Of a stretch of DNA of 64,000 nt, positions 13,502 to 25,939 are shown one piece after another. How positions within the stretch are numbered: the first letter of the stretch is position 1; each line of letters starts with the position of its first letter. The stretch comes from Anaeramoeba flamelloides (Eukaryota > Metamonada > Anaeramoebidae). The notes beneath the pieces were generated by a model. That model did not search any database, was not told the DNA's origin, and saw only the letters and a list, made by a program, of their open reading frames with translations. The translations under genes were made by a program, and so were the position numbers. The stretch is taken from NCBI GenBank assembly GCA_027625915.1, contig JANTQA010000029.1:4030001-4094000 (forward strand), given 5' to 3'.

Positions 13502-14199
13502 TTATTTTTCTTCTTTAAATTGTGTGATTTTGGTTTGTCCCATAGCAGAAGTCACAATTGCAATCATGATTTTTTCATCTTCAAATCCTTTTCGTAAATT
13601 ATCTCCAATTTCATTTTTTGGTATTTGCAATTCTAAAGATTCTCCTTCAAGATTGGCAAGTGATACAAATTCCTCTTGAATATCAATCACATCATATTCA
13701 TCTTTGTTGACTTCTGGTTCTTGCATACTATGTGTTGCACTTTGTAATTCTTCATATTTATTGTTTGTAAAAATGTCTAATCCAGTAAAATTGATTTTTG
13801 CATGTCCATGCTATTGAGAGATGAAAATATATTAAATAAATAAAAAAAAAAGATCAAAAAAACATTTTATTAATAAAAAAAACAAAAAAAAGAATTGAAA
13901 AAAGATTAAAAATAAACAAACCTTTCCAGTTTTGTGAGTTTTCTATTATTTTTTTTTTTTTATTTATTTAATTCATTAAAATAATATATTTAAAGAGAAA
14001 AATAGTGAGGAACGAAAGAGATAATTTATTACATTTGAGATCAAGAATTGTTGGTTTTGTTATTTTCTAGAATTTGTTTTTCTTCAAAGATATTTTAAAC
14101 AAAAAAACATACCATTTTAACTATTTTACAAACATGATCTTTAAGAATAATATGACCCCCTTTTCTAAATGCTGATGCTTGTTTTGGTACACTTGTCAT
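13502..14199 (-). CDS. eIF5A: eIF5A, tandem copy 2 (3 exons)
   Basis: Second complete eIF5A gene. Exons are 14113-14199, 13922-13942 (21-nt microexon) and 13502-13810. The translated protein is identical to copies 1 and 3; exon differences seen, such as an Ala codon GCC for GCA and a Phe codon TTT for TTC, are silent. Intron 1 is 170 bp. Intron 2 is only 111 bp, against 317-323 bp in the other copies, so this copy lost, or the others gained, about 200 bp of AT-rich intron. It sits in the longest unit (8.0 kb). Predicted hypusine is Lys36 in TGK, directly before the exon 2/exon 3 junction. An intact frame and silent-only substitutions argue that the copy is functional. Confidence 0.95.
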
Positions 14200-14830
14200 T
14201 TGAAATAAATAGTTTAAATAATTTGAATTAAATAATTAAATTAATATGAAAATTAAAATAAATGATTTTGTTTATGATATTTTTTTCTATTTAAACTCAT
14301 TTTTGAGATTCATAAACCCCAAAATAAATCTGGGTATATTCAAAATTTTGTACCCAATCAGATTTCAACTTTGTGTATATTACTAGTATAATAAAAATTT
14401 GAAATTGTTGAATATTTTTTTAAAAAGAAATTTTTATGACGTTTTTGAAAATAATTTTTAAGATTATTTTCTATTGTTTTTTCAATCATTTATTTTGGGA
14501 TCAAATCTTAAATCTTGGATTTTAAACTATTTACCAATCATGAGTTAAGTTTTGGGTGTTCTTGAGAATAAAGGTTGAGAAGAATTAAATAATTAGCTAA
14601 TCAGCTAAAATATAATTAAAAGAAAAATCTTTTTTCAATTCTAAATCTCAAAGATAAATTGGTTCTCTCCAAATTGATTAAAACTTCTTCTTAGTTTTGA
14701 CAAGAAATTACATTTCAGAAACAATAGAAAGGTTCCAATATTTCAATTGATTTCTGGTTTTTCCTCAAAATCATTGAATATTTTTTTTCAAAAGAAATTT
14801 CAATTTTCAAAAAGAAAATAACCTTTTTAA

Positions 14831-16513
14831 GGACTACGTTTGCAATTCAACAATTTTTCTCAACCCAATATGTTCCAATCTCATTTATATTATGATTCAA
14901 TGATCTTTAAAATATTCTCCAATTTGGATCAAAAAATCATTTTGTTTCATTTTTTAGATGAAAAATGAAAAAGAAATTTTGAGATACGTGAACTCGAACA
15001 CCTTGTTAAGGAACGTGAAAATGAAAAAGAAAAATAACCACGAGTTTCTTACATAAAAAAATACTTCTGAATAAACAACTTTAAATCTAAATGATAGTGT
15101 TGTCAAAGATTTTTGATCATTGAGTTACTTTGAATTGTTACATTGTCTCCACAAACAACTAACCCGTTCCAACCCTCAGAAAAAAATTCTAAGACAACTA
15201 AATTGGTTGTCTATTATAAAAGTGTGTTTTTTGAAATATCAAATTCAATTTCGATCTAAAGATCAAAATTTTCAACTTCTCTTACTTCATTAGAGTTATT
15301 TTTTTTGTAAAAACCAAAACAAAAATTAAATTTTCTCAAAAGAATTGAAATCACAGAAATCACAGATATTTCAAGAATTGAAATCACAGAAACCATGGAA
15401 ACTTGAAAGTATTTTTCGATCTTTGTTTTTCAATTGTTTAAAGCTGAGATTTTAACAATTTTAGAAATTGAAGATACATGTTAATGTATAGTATTTTTTA
15501 GAATTTGTTTGTCAATTTCCCAAAGCAAAAAATGGATAACTTGTTTTTAATTTTCTATTTTAAATTTTATAGTTTATGGTGAGCTTTAATAACCCTTTTA
15601 CGGGTTGTTCTACAAAATAAAATTTCAGAATAGAAAATCAATTTCAAGGGTCTTATAAATTTTTCGCGGTAGTGCTGGAACAAGCTGTATTAATTAACAA
15701 AGCGGTGTGATTATGTATTATTTTACTTTTTGTTTATTTGGCTTTCGTTCTTTTTGTTTTTCCTTGAATAAATCTCCCCACCCATGAATAAGAGGAGAGT
15801 GTCTCCTCAAATTGTTTGTGGAAAAACATGATCCATGCCAAACGTACTTCACATTTTTTTAATGCTTTTTTGATAAAATTTTTTTTGTTTGGATCGTTTC
15901 TCTCAAAACCAAAATTGGTTGTATCAAGAGAAATTGGGTTGAGGTTTTGTGGGTAAAGGTTTTGAAGTATTTTTAATGTTAGGATCATTTGGATTGAATA
16001 ATTGCAAAAATAAGTCAGTTTTTTTTATTTCAAAAAAATATTTTAATGTTGGTCGAGAAAAAATGATCATTCAATTTTGGGAAATGAGGATTTTAGTGGA
16101 TTTAATTCAACTCCAAACACTTTATCGTGCACACTATTCAAAAAATGTCTTTCTTGTAAAACAACAGACTTTTTCATCAAAAATTTTTCACTTTTCTCCT
16201 TTTTGACGCTCTATATCATTTTTTAAATCCTTCTCAGATTCTCTCAGAATCAGAAAAATAAACTATTTAAATGTCCAACAATGTGTAAGGGTTTTAAAAA
16301 ATGACATAGAAGGTCATTTTTTCAAAAAGACGATTTTTCGCAACCTTCTTTGTTATTTTGAGACACGAGTCTAAAAAATTCAGACCTTTTTAGGAAAAAT
16401 TTGACATTTTTTCCGTCTCAGATCTCACTGAAAAAAAATTTGTGAGATTTACAAACCAACAAACCCTCTTCAAAATATACTGATACTTAAAATTTCAATT
16501 GCAAACGTCGTTG
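14831..16513. mobile_element. TTAA-flanked non-autonomous DNA transposon, copy 2
   Basis: 1683 bp, flanked by TTAA at 14827-14830 and 16514-16517. The left end GGACTACGTTTGCAATTCAA pairs with the inverted right end CAACGACGTTTGCAATTGAA. The uninterrupted site in the other units (for example 470-500) reads across where this copy breaks it, and the join fits duplication of TTAA with one base difference. Two short frames inside (62-85 codons) have no recognisable domain. It differs from copy 1 by far more than the surrounding units differ from one another, so the two insertions are separate events. Confidence 0.75.
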
Positions 16514-16715
16514 TTAATTGATTCCAGAATTTGAAATATAGCTTTCGCAATTATAACACAAAACCAAAGTTTTTTAGAATACATAGTTATGATCAAACAG
16601 TTTTTAAATCAAGAATAAAAGTTTTGAATTATTCCGATTTGTGTTCAAAATTTGTTTAAAAATAAATTTGAAGACGTTTTGAATTTTTTTTTTAAGAAAT
16701 TTTTTTACCTTTTAA

Positions 16716-16815
16716 GGCTCATAGTCATTTTATTGGAATTTGTTCCAAACTCATAAAAGTGGTTTACCACTAGAAATGGTAATTTGGAATTACACTTCGT
16801 TGGGTTTGGAATGAT
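16716..16815 (-). repeat. Fragment of a repeat that begins at a TTAA
   Basis: Unit 3 leaves the shared sequence exactly at TTAA (16,712-16,715). The following 100 bp, with the palindrome AGTGGTTTACCACT, are a diverged inverted copy of 62,935-63,028, which also abuts a TTAA (63,029-63,032). It may be the end of another TTAA-targeting element; the opposite end was not found. Confidence 0.4.
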
Positions 16816-19575
16816 TCAATTAAACCTAAAAAAAAGTTATCTGATCTCAACCTAAAAAAATAAAACATCATAAAAAAGAATCACAGAATTTCTCATTTCA
16901 AAGATCTTAATTTGAAAAAATAATTGAAAAGCACCTCAATCAAAAAAATCTAAAAAACTGTAAACTATTTGGTAAGTATCATAATTTCTAAAAAATTATA
17001 AATCTAGAAAAATAAAATTATAGTTTCATGTTTTGATTTCCTTATACATAAATTTCCTTTAATTAATTCAAATTGTTTTGATTCAGAGAGAAATTTAATC
17101 CAATTCACACAAAATATGATTGGTTTTTAATATAATTAATTAAATTTATGATTGTTAACCTTCGGAATTTAATAAATTAAGCATTTTGAAAGAATCTTTG
17201 TTTAAAAGAATACTCATTTAAATATGAGAAAAAGTAAAAAAAGAAATCTTCGAGATCTCAAAAATCAGGAATGAGTTATACTTTGAAACTGATGAAGTAG
17301 ATTTAAAAATTATAATATATAATGGTTTAGATTGGATATTGAATATCTTTCTTTGGAACTTTATTCCTAAAAATATGATTTTTTTTTCATTGTTAGATTT
17401 TGAGAAATTTATCATACATCAAATTCTGATTTGTAGTTTAATTTATTCAAAGTTGACCAAATAATTTTGAAATTTTTTTTTTTCAATTTCTAAGAATTAT
17501 TTTAAATCATAATGTTTAGACCTTTAAGAGGATAATTAATTTTGATATTACAACAAATTTCTTTTAAAATTATTAACAAAAACTCAAAATATTCAAATTG
17601 TAAGATCATTAAATTTTTAATTTTTGTCTGTATTGCTGAAAAAAGTTACAAAAAAATTTTTTTTTAGGCTATTCTTAGAAATAATGAGAACTCTCTAAAA
17701 AAGTATCTAATTTTCAATTGATAAAAAATGCATTAAATATGTTTTAAAATCTCACTTATAATCATATTTCAAAATGTACCAAATGCTGATCTGATCAATT
17801 AAAACAGAGCTTTGTATTTGAAAACTTTTAAAATTTGTCAGAATAATACCAAATTTATAAAGTGAGTTATCAATCTAAAAACCTCAAAGACTGATAAATA
17901 AATTTCTTTAATTTATATTAAAATGTAGATTAATCGGTAAATATATGTTTGAGTAAAAAAAAAATCAATTAATAATGCTTGGTATATATTTATTAAAAAT
18001 TAAATTCTCATATGAAAATTATATACACAGTACTAAAACTATAGAAAGATAACAAATTTAAACAATCCATAAGTTTTTACGTTCAAAAAATTCTTGAGAT
18101 ACAACCTGTATCAATAATTAATCAAACAATAATTATTTTTGAATACTCAAATTTAATATAATTATTTAAATATATAAAGATAATGATTGGGGTTTCAAAT
18201 TTAACTTTATGAGATTAGTAAAAAAAAAATAAGATTATTAAAAAATTGAAAATTTTAATTTGAATTAAAAATCTACAATCCAATAATTAAAATTTAATTT
18301 TAATTAGTTTTCATCATTTTTCTGATATATAAATATTAATAGACTAATATAATTTATCCACAATTATTACATAACTTAATTATACATTACCATAAGTAAT
18401 CATTATTCCCTAAATGAAAAAAATGATTTTGTAATAATAATAATAATACTATTTTACAATATTCTTAAAAAATATTATGAACAATTATGTTAACTAATTA
18501 ATAATTTATAAGATCTAATCATTTTATACCAAATTATCAAAAAGAGATCTGTTTTCTGCAAATTTATTTTTTCAAAGTTTTTTTCAATAATTTGAATATT
18601 TTTTTCAAAAAAAAGTTGTAATTGATGATCCTTTAAATATGTTGTATTTATATTTAAAAAAAAAAGTGAATACAAATAACTTCAGAAAATTAATTGTTTA
18701 AATATAGAGTAATTTTTATTAGTAATTTATTGATTTTTATGTTTTATACAATTCATTTGTTCATTACTTAATCAGATTCATTAAAGAAATTCTAATTTTA
18801 AATTTCTATTATTTTTTCATGTTTTCGCCCTTGAACTCAACTAAGTTATTTAGTTTTGTTGTCTCTTCTAAAAAAATTCTTTTGGATAATTCATCATCTA
18901 AAATGAGAAATGAGATGTAAAATAAATATATATCTGTATAAAATAAGGATTTAGCTTGTTTTTTTTATTTTTCTAATTATTTTTATTTTTGGTTTTGTGT
19001 TTTGGAAAAATGGTAAAATTATTTTTTAAAAATTTATAAAAAATTCTTTTGAAATTAAACCTTTGAATTTCAAACCAATTTTGTTCATACAATAAAATAT
19101 AAAATATCTATTATTTCTTTTTTTATTCAAAATTCTTGAATAGTATGTAATTTATAAAAATTAAATGTCAAAATTAATTTTTTTGAGAAATTTATATTTA
19201 TAATAAATCATATTATTCAAAAAAACAATAAATGAGTTTGATTTATTTATTAATATATTTTGTATTTTGATAACTTTTAATAAAATTTAATTTTAAAAAT
19301 TAAAAAAAAAAAATTAAAGATAATTTTGATAGATTTTATGTTTATTTATTATTTGAAAAAAAACAGAATTTCAATTAAAAGCCAAGTATATTTTTTTTAT
19401 TATTTTTTTTTGTAAAAATATTTTTGGTTTTATAAACATTATTAATCATTGATCCAGAAATCTGAATAAATATTTATTAAATTTCTTTTTTGTGCAAGTA
19501 CTTTAAAATTTATAAACCCTAAAATTTATTGAATTTAAATATTGATATATTAAATTGTATTAATGAATTTTGTTT
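16816..19575. other. Unit 3 spacer with unmatched sequence
   Basis: From here to about 18,950 the sequence does not match units 1 or 2, and no convincing gene or RNA is visible. From about 18,960 the eIF5A 3' flank resumes. Short frames at 17,218-17,415 and 18,490-18,675 are compositionally ordinary AT-rich noise. Confidence 0.55.
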
Positions 19576-20482
19576 TTATTTTTCTTCTTTAAATTGTGTG
19601 ATTTTGGTTTGTCCCATAGCAGAAGTCACAATTGCAATCATGATTTTTTCATCTTCAAATCCTTTTCGTAAATTATCTCCAATTTCATTTTTTGGTATTT
19701 GCAATTCTAAAGATTCTCCTTCAAGATTTGCAAGTGATACAAATTCCTCTTGAATATCAATCACATCATATTCATCTTTGTTGACTTCTGGTTCTTGCAT
19801 ACTATGTGTTGCACTTTGTAATTCTTCATATTTATTGTTTGTAAAAATGTCTAATCCAGTGAAATTGATTTTTGCATGTCCATGCTATTGAGAGATGAAA
19901 ATATATTAAATTTAATAATTAAAAAAAATTTGAAATTAATTTAGTTTTTGTTAAAATTTATATTTTTTTTTGGGTTATCTTATTTGGTTTATTTTTTGAA
20001 TTATTTTTCAAATTATTATTTTTTTTTACAATTTCTCTTTAAAAGAAATTTAACTGAAGATTTATTTTTTTGAATTGAATAAAATTTCAAAAGATCCTGA
20101 ATCTTTGAAAATAAATTATAAAAAAAAAAAAAGATCAAAAAAAAACACATATTTCAATAAAACTAAAAAAAAGAAATGAAAAAAGATTAAAAACAAAATA
20201 AACAAACCTTTCCAGTTTTGTGAGTTTTCTATTGTTTGTTTTTTTATATTAATTGAAATAATAAAATATATTAAAAGAGAAAAATACAAAGTAAACAAAG
20301 AGATAATTTATTAAATTTTAGATCAAGAATTGTTGGTTTTGTTTTTTTCTTTCAATTTGTTTTTCTTCAAAGATATTTTGAACAAAAAAACATACCATTT
20401 TAACTATTTTACAAACATGATCTTTAAGAATAATATGACCTCCTTTTCTAAATGCTGATGCTTGTTTTGGTACACTTGTCAT
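19576..20482 (-). CDS. eIF5A: eIF5A, tandem copy 3 (3 exons)
   Basis: Third complete eIF5A gene. Exons are 20396-20482, 20208-20228 (21-nt microexon) and 19576-19884; introns are 167 and 323 bp with GT-AG ends. The protein is identical to the other two copies; a Gly codon in exon 1 is GGA instead of GGG, which is silent. This is the copy nearest the right edge of the array. Its upstream side (20,644-21,760) is again the shared spacer, after which the sequence becomes unique. Gene dose of a very abundant protein is the simplest reason to keep three identical copies, but that is inference. Confidence 0.95.
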
Positions 20483-21760
20483 TTGAAATAAATAGTTTAA
20501 ATAATTTGAATTAAATAATTAAATTAATATGAAAATTAAAATAAATGATTTTGTTTATGATATTTTTTTCTATTTAAACTCATTTTTGAGATTCATAAAC
20601 CCCAAAAATAAATCTCAGGGTATTCAAAATTTTGTACCCAATCAGATTTCAACTTTGTGTATATTACTAGTATAATAAAAATTTGAAATTGTTGAATATT
20701 TTTTTAAAAAGAAATTTTTATGACGTTTTTAAAAATAATTTTTAAGATTATTTTCTTTTGTTTTTTCAATCATTTATTTTGGGATCAAATCATAAATCTT
20801 GGATTTTAAACTATTTACCAATCATGAGTTAAGTTTTGGGTATTCTTGAGAATAAAGGTTGAGAAGAATTAAATAATTAGCTAATCAGCTAAAATATAAT
20901 TAAAAGAAAAATCTTTTTTCGTTTCGAAATCTCAAAGATAAATTGGTTCTCTTTAAATCCAAAAACTTTTTCTTATTCTTGGAGAAGAAATTGAATTTCA
21001 GAAACCAAGAAGTTGATCCAATATTTTCAATTGATTTCTGGATTTTTCCTCAAAATCATTGAATATTTTTTTTCAAAAGAAATTTCAATTTTCCAAAAAA
21101 AAGATAATAACCTATTGAATTGTTTCTAGAATTTGAAATAAACCTTTCTCAATTATAACACAAAAAAAAGGTTTTTAGAATATATAGTTCGGATCAAACT
21201 GATTTAAATCAAGAATAAACCGTTGAATTGTTCCAATTTTGTTCAAAATTTGTTAAAAAATAAATTTGAAGACGTTTTGGATTTTTTTTTTAAGAAATTT
21301 TTTTACCTTTTAAGGAAGCACATAATTTTTACTTTTCATCAATTCTTTTTGAAAACTCTAAACAAATACTTTTTATCTCATAACAATTGAAAGATCGAAG
21401 ATTTTAACTTTTTTTTTTCAATTTGTCAAAGTTTTCAATTATTCAATTTTAAGTTTTTTTAGATCTAATAAATTGACTATTTGAACAAAGTAAAATTTTA
21501 AACTACTTACAATTCAAGGTAAATTATAATCGTTTTGGGGTTTAAATGTAATTACACAATTTATCAAATATAACAAGTGATGTAGATCTGAAAAATATAG
21601 AATCATTTTTTATATTTTTTTTAATATTTTTGCTAGAGAAAAATAACAGGAATATTGGGAGTTTATTTAGAAAGTGATCAAAAAATTTTAACTTGTGGAT
21701 CCTTAAAAAATATTGGAGTTTTGAGTTGTTTCTATTTAATATATTTCCAAAATAAAAAAA

Positions 21761-24228
21761 CTAACAAGTTTGTAATTCAAACTTGTATAAATAGAACAAT
21801 CGAATAATTTTTTTTGTATTGGATTGATCAATTTCAAATTATTTCTTGCTTTATCCTTTTGTAAAAGATTTATAAATGTGGAATCTTCTTTGTTTATCAA
21901 CTTTATTTTCATAAAACTTTCAAGTCAAACGTCAATTTTTTTTTTTTTGAATATAATATGATATTTTGATTCTTTTATTAATTTAGAACACAAAAGTCAG
22001 GATTTAAAAAAAAAGAATAGAGATATCAGAGTTTATCTCAAATACAATTTTCAGGTATCAGTAACAAGATTATAATCTTTGTAAAAGTAAGCTGTTCCTC
22101 AAAGAATACAATAATCGAATCATTATAGGTCGAATTACTAATAATAAACTAAAATATGTCGACCTTACCAAATTGAAATAACTGTAGAATTTACGAAAAG
22201 TAACTTTGAGAATATTATTATGTTCTCTGCAAATTCTAAATTGATGAAAAGAAAACAAGAAAATTTTGGGTTGGTAAACTCAGAAGAAGAACTATGAAAT
22301 TGTTAAAATAAAGAACCCATATCTAATATATTGACTCGCCTGAAATAATAAATTGAAAAAAAAAATATTCTTTTTTGGTATTCAAGAACTGCTAATCATT
22401 AAATCTGATTTATAATTCACTTTTAAATCATTCTAAATAGATAAAAATCATGATATTTTAAAAATTAAAAAAAAAATAAAGCCAAAAACTAAAAAAAAGA
22501 TTAGTCACAATTTTTGAAATAAGCATTACAGGTTTTTTATTACTTAACTTTCACTAAAAAAAAGTTGAACATAAAGAATTTTTAGTTTTAATTTAATTCA
22601 TTTTCAAAGACATTACCTAGTCTCAATTTTCAAAGTGGACATTTTTCTTTTCAAATATTTTTTTTTCCACATGATCTTTTTGAAAAAAAATTAAAAAAAT
22701 TTTCAAAAAAAAAGAAAAAGAAAAACAAAAGAAAAACAAAAATTTGATATAGTAAAACAATAATTTGTAAAATTAGAAAAAATGCTTCTGATCCAAAAAT
22801 TGAATTATATTTTATTAAAAAGAATACGGGATAAACTCTTAAAGCAACTTGCATTAACATTAAAAAGTGAATCAAAATTTTCGAAAAATATTTTGTTTTT
22901 ATAATTTTAACTTTTTTAAAATAACTTTGGAAATAAGTAGATTTAAGATTCTTTATCCTAAATTAAGGTAAATTTTGAATTATGTTCATTTTAGGATAGA
23001 TGTAGACATTAGAACTCATATTAAAGTTGTCAAAGTAATACCAGTTTAAAACTTTAATTGAATTTCAAAATAAAAAGTATGTTTTTTTTGTTATAGATGA
23101 CCTAATAATCATTAAATAAGAAAGAAACCAACAATAAACCCAAAGTTAATATGGGAATTATTTCTTAATTTTCTATTATTAAAACTAAATTCAAAAATGA
23201 AGAATAAAAAAGGAAAAATTATCTCAAAAAATAGAGTCATTTTTAAGTTCAATTCCTCTTCATCAAATAAAGAAAAAATTGAGAATATTAAGAAAAAAAT
23301 TTTTAATAAATCGTATTCCTAATTTAAATTTAACAGAGAATATTGGAACTTTAATTTCAAAATTAATTTGAATTTCGGTATACTACTGGGTAGTAAATTG
23401 GATGATACCTTAGAACAAGAAGAAAATAAAGCGCAGATTATATTTTGAAACACAGATTATAGCCATTTGGAATACATTATTTTGAGCACTCTACTATTAT
23501 GATACTTCTGTGGGAAGAGAAACAGCAAGCTTATTACTGTATTATAACAATACAGTTAGATTACAATTAAATAAAGGATAATTATCATTTCAAGTACCAG
23601 AAAAGATTTTGAGATAAGTTCCAAAAACCACAAGAACTCACAAATACAATCTAGCTGTTTTAAGAAAGTGTGGACTCGAAGTTTTGTAAGTAGGGCTTAA
23701 AACTGTATAATTCATATGTTTTAATCTGTTAAGTCAATATATAATAAAAGTTTTGGTACACACTTTTCTAAAACAGCTGTACCAATACGAAATAGTATTT
23801 TTTAGAAATTAAATTTATCTTCCTTATTGGGCTTGAGATAAAATTAATATTTGTAAAATTGTGTTTTTCAAGTATACAATAATTAACCTTAAGAGAGAGG
23901 TTTGTTGTGTATCCAGTTAAAGATAAGTGTATGTTTTCCAATTTTTAGAAAATTCGTCAAACCTTATTTTTTGGACTTTCTTCTTCAAAAGCAAAAGATC
24001 ATCAAGAATATTGGAACTAACAAATTTCAAAAATAGCAAAACTATTAAACACCTCTGTTAGAGTGATCAACAAATTAATGTTCTCGGTCTGAACAAGCAC
24101 TAGCAAACACACTTTTTATAAAAGATCATCTGTTGTTCTTTACTTGAATTGAAAAGTTAGGGTTGATATTAATCATTTTTTCATTAAATCCTAACTATTT
24201 TTGTTTTTTAAAAATAATCACATTTCAA
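21761..24228. other. Gene-free stretch right of the array
   Basis: Unique AT-rich DNA between the array and RPB12. It contains a hairpin at 23,651-23,781. One frame over 23,300-23,690 has somewhat gene-like composition but several stops. Nothing can be named. Confidence 0.5.
23651..23781. repeat. 131-bp hairpin, candidate miniature inverted-repeat element
   Basis: The first 35 bases (CTAGCTGTTTTAAGAAAGTG, then TGGACTC and AAGTTTTG) pair imperfectly with the last 35, which inverted read TACAGCTGTTTTAGAAAAGT, then GTGTACC and AAAACTT. A TACAG end resembles Tc1/mariner-type termini. Confidence 0.5.
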
Positions 24229-24354
24229 ATGACAATTTATATTTGTGGTAGTTGTGGAAAACAGAACAACGTCAAACCAACTGATCCTATTCGGTGCAGA
24301 TCATGTGGCTATCGTATTTTGTATAAAAAAAGAACAAAAAGAAGTATTTTTTGA
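24229..24354 (+). CDS. POLR2K: RNA polymerase I/II/III common subunit RPABC4 (Rpb12)
   Basis: A 41-residue zinc protein shared by nuclear RNA polymerases I, II and III, where it helps tie the large subunits together. The protein starts [16 protein letters not shown] and continues [20 protein letters not shown], the RPB12 signature: a CxxC pair (residues 6 and 9), a second CxxC pair (residues 23 and 26) and a basic tail. The ATG at 24,229 is chosen because it precedes the conserved IYICG start directly; upstream in-frame sequence has only a TTG start and an unlike composition. It is single-exon as read. It lacks the unconserved 15-20 residue N-terminal extension of yeast and human homologues; a short 5' coding exon cannot be excluded. 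Confidence 0.93.
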   Translation: MTIYICGSCGKQNNVKPTDPIRCRSCGYRILYKKRTKRSIF

Positions 24355-25939
24355 ATTGTTTTTTTGTTTTTAATTTTTGTTCTTTTTATTTTTCATTTTG
24401 TTTTCTGCTTATTACGTTATTTTCTTTTTTTTTTAAATTCAAATAGTAATTCAATTCGAAGCACGTTAAAAATTTGCAAGCCATTTTGTTTTGGGGTGTG
24501 TGCTTTTAAAATTTTTCACAACAAATCCTAAGAAACATAGAACCTTTTTCCAAAAATAAAACTTACTCATTCTTATTTTTTCTTTCATTTGTAATTTTGG
24601 TTGTGCTTGTTAAACACTTGACTTGGTACAGATTTTGTTCTAATCACATTTGCTGAATGAAACACAAATTTTCAGGATCCAGTTCTCGAGCAAAAACAAA
24701 TCAAATTAAAAAAAAAAGTATTCTTTTTACTGTTACCAAATCCAGACCCTACAAAAAAAAAAACTAGATCCTCAAGTAGATCAAATGGGTTCAAGGTAAA
24801 AAATTAATTAAAATAAGCTTAATTTCAAAAATAGGGGCAAATTTTTGATTGAAAAAAAATTGTAGTTTCTCATTTAGTGAATACCAAAACTCAACCCAGA
24901 AAAATCAGAACTTAAAACTAAAAAATAACTGTCTAAAACACCCTTTTCTGTTTTAATTATTATTTCTAATAAAAGAATAGAGAAAAAGAAACCCATAAAG
25001 AAAAAAAATAAATCTGACCCTATTTTTGAAATGATTTTTCATCTTAAATTTATCCATTTAAGATTCACAATTGCTTCCAAGAACCTTTTGAAACAACTTT
25101 CCATCAGAGTTATCAGATTTTTACTATTTACCCATTTGGAATCAACCCAAACTTTCCTTGATACCTTTTTCAAGATAAAAAGAATCTCAACAAAAGAAAG
25201 AAAAAGAAAAAGAAAAAGAAAAGAAAACGAAAACAAAACCAATTTTTTGAATGTACAACAAAGAACTCAAAGATAAAATGAATACGATCACATTCATCAC
25301 ATTGTCTCCAAATGAAAGAGAAAAGAAGATCTTATTTGATCTTGCTATTTCTTCACTTTTCAAGGAACCATTGTAACTCATTAAAGCAAATTTGGTTGAT
25401 ACTTGTTTTCAAAGCAAACACTTCTTGGGTGTTTTACTTTCTTTGAATTTTACAATCCCTTTCTCCAATGCTAATTAATCTCATCTCTTGAATATTAACG
25501 ATTTTCAAAAATGTTCTTGTTCATTCAACATAAAAATAAAAATATGGAATCATTTTGAAACAAAAATTGCAAAAAAATGAATTCAACTCTGGGAAATTTT
25601 CATTAAAAGAAGATTGTTTCTTGATATTAAATATTCAATAATAACTTTTAAAAGATATTGGGTTCAGAATATTTGGTTAACACAACACACATACCAATAA
25701 TTTAGAAAATACTAATGATGAACCTATTTTTGAAATTTAGCTTAAATTTTACACCAAAGAAACCCCAAAAGCTACTTTGACCTTGCATTTTAACCAGAAC
25801 ACAAACCATTTTTTCTTTTTTAATTCTGAATTACATTATCAACCCAGGCAAATACTCTCGTTCTTTCCGTCTCCAAATATAGACCCTATTTCCAAAAAAT
25901 AGGATCTATTATAAAAATAATCAATATGTTATTATTGAA

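Larger units (their letters stand above)
1..21760. repeat. Direct tandem array of eIF5A units
   Basis: The same sequence (beginning AGATTTCAACTTTGTG) starts units at 1, 6325, 14360 and 20644. Each of the first three units ends with an eIF5A gene followed by about 160 bp of near-identical 5' flank. The first 700-1000 bp of each unit and the roughly 600 bp 3' of each gene are well conserved. The middles differ through insertions and replacements: a 0.74-kb insert in unit 1, a 1.63-kb TTAA element and a block near 11,690 in unit 2, a 1.68-kb TTAA element and unmatched sequence from 16,716 to about 18,950 in unit 3. Homology of the fourth, partial unit fades near 21,760. Confidence 0.93.

Noticed and set aside
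22070-22258. Minus-strand 62-codon frame and an interrupted plus-strand counterpart
   Set aside because: Neither strand gives a recognisable domain; intergenic context only.
23300-23690. Gene-like composition with interrupted frame, considered as a pseudogene
   Set aside because: Stops are not much rarer than expected, and no protein family could be recognised.
25031-25381. Overlapping frames on both strands near the purine run
   Set aside because: Driven by an AAAGAA repeat; no domain and no splice context that joins them to a recognisable protein.
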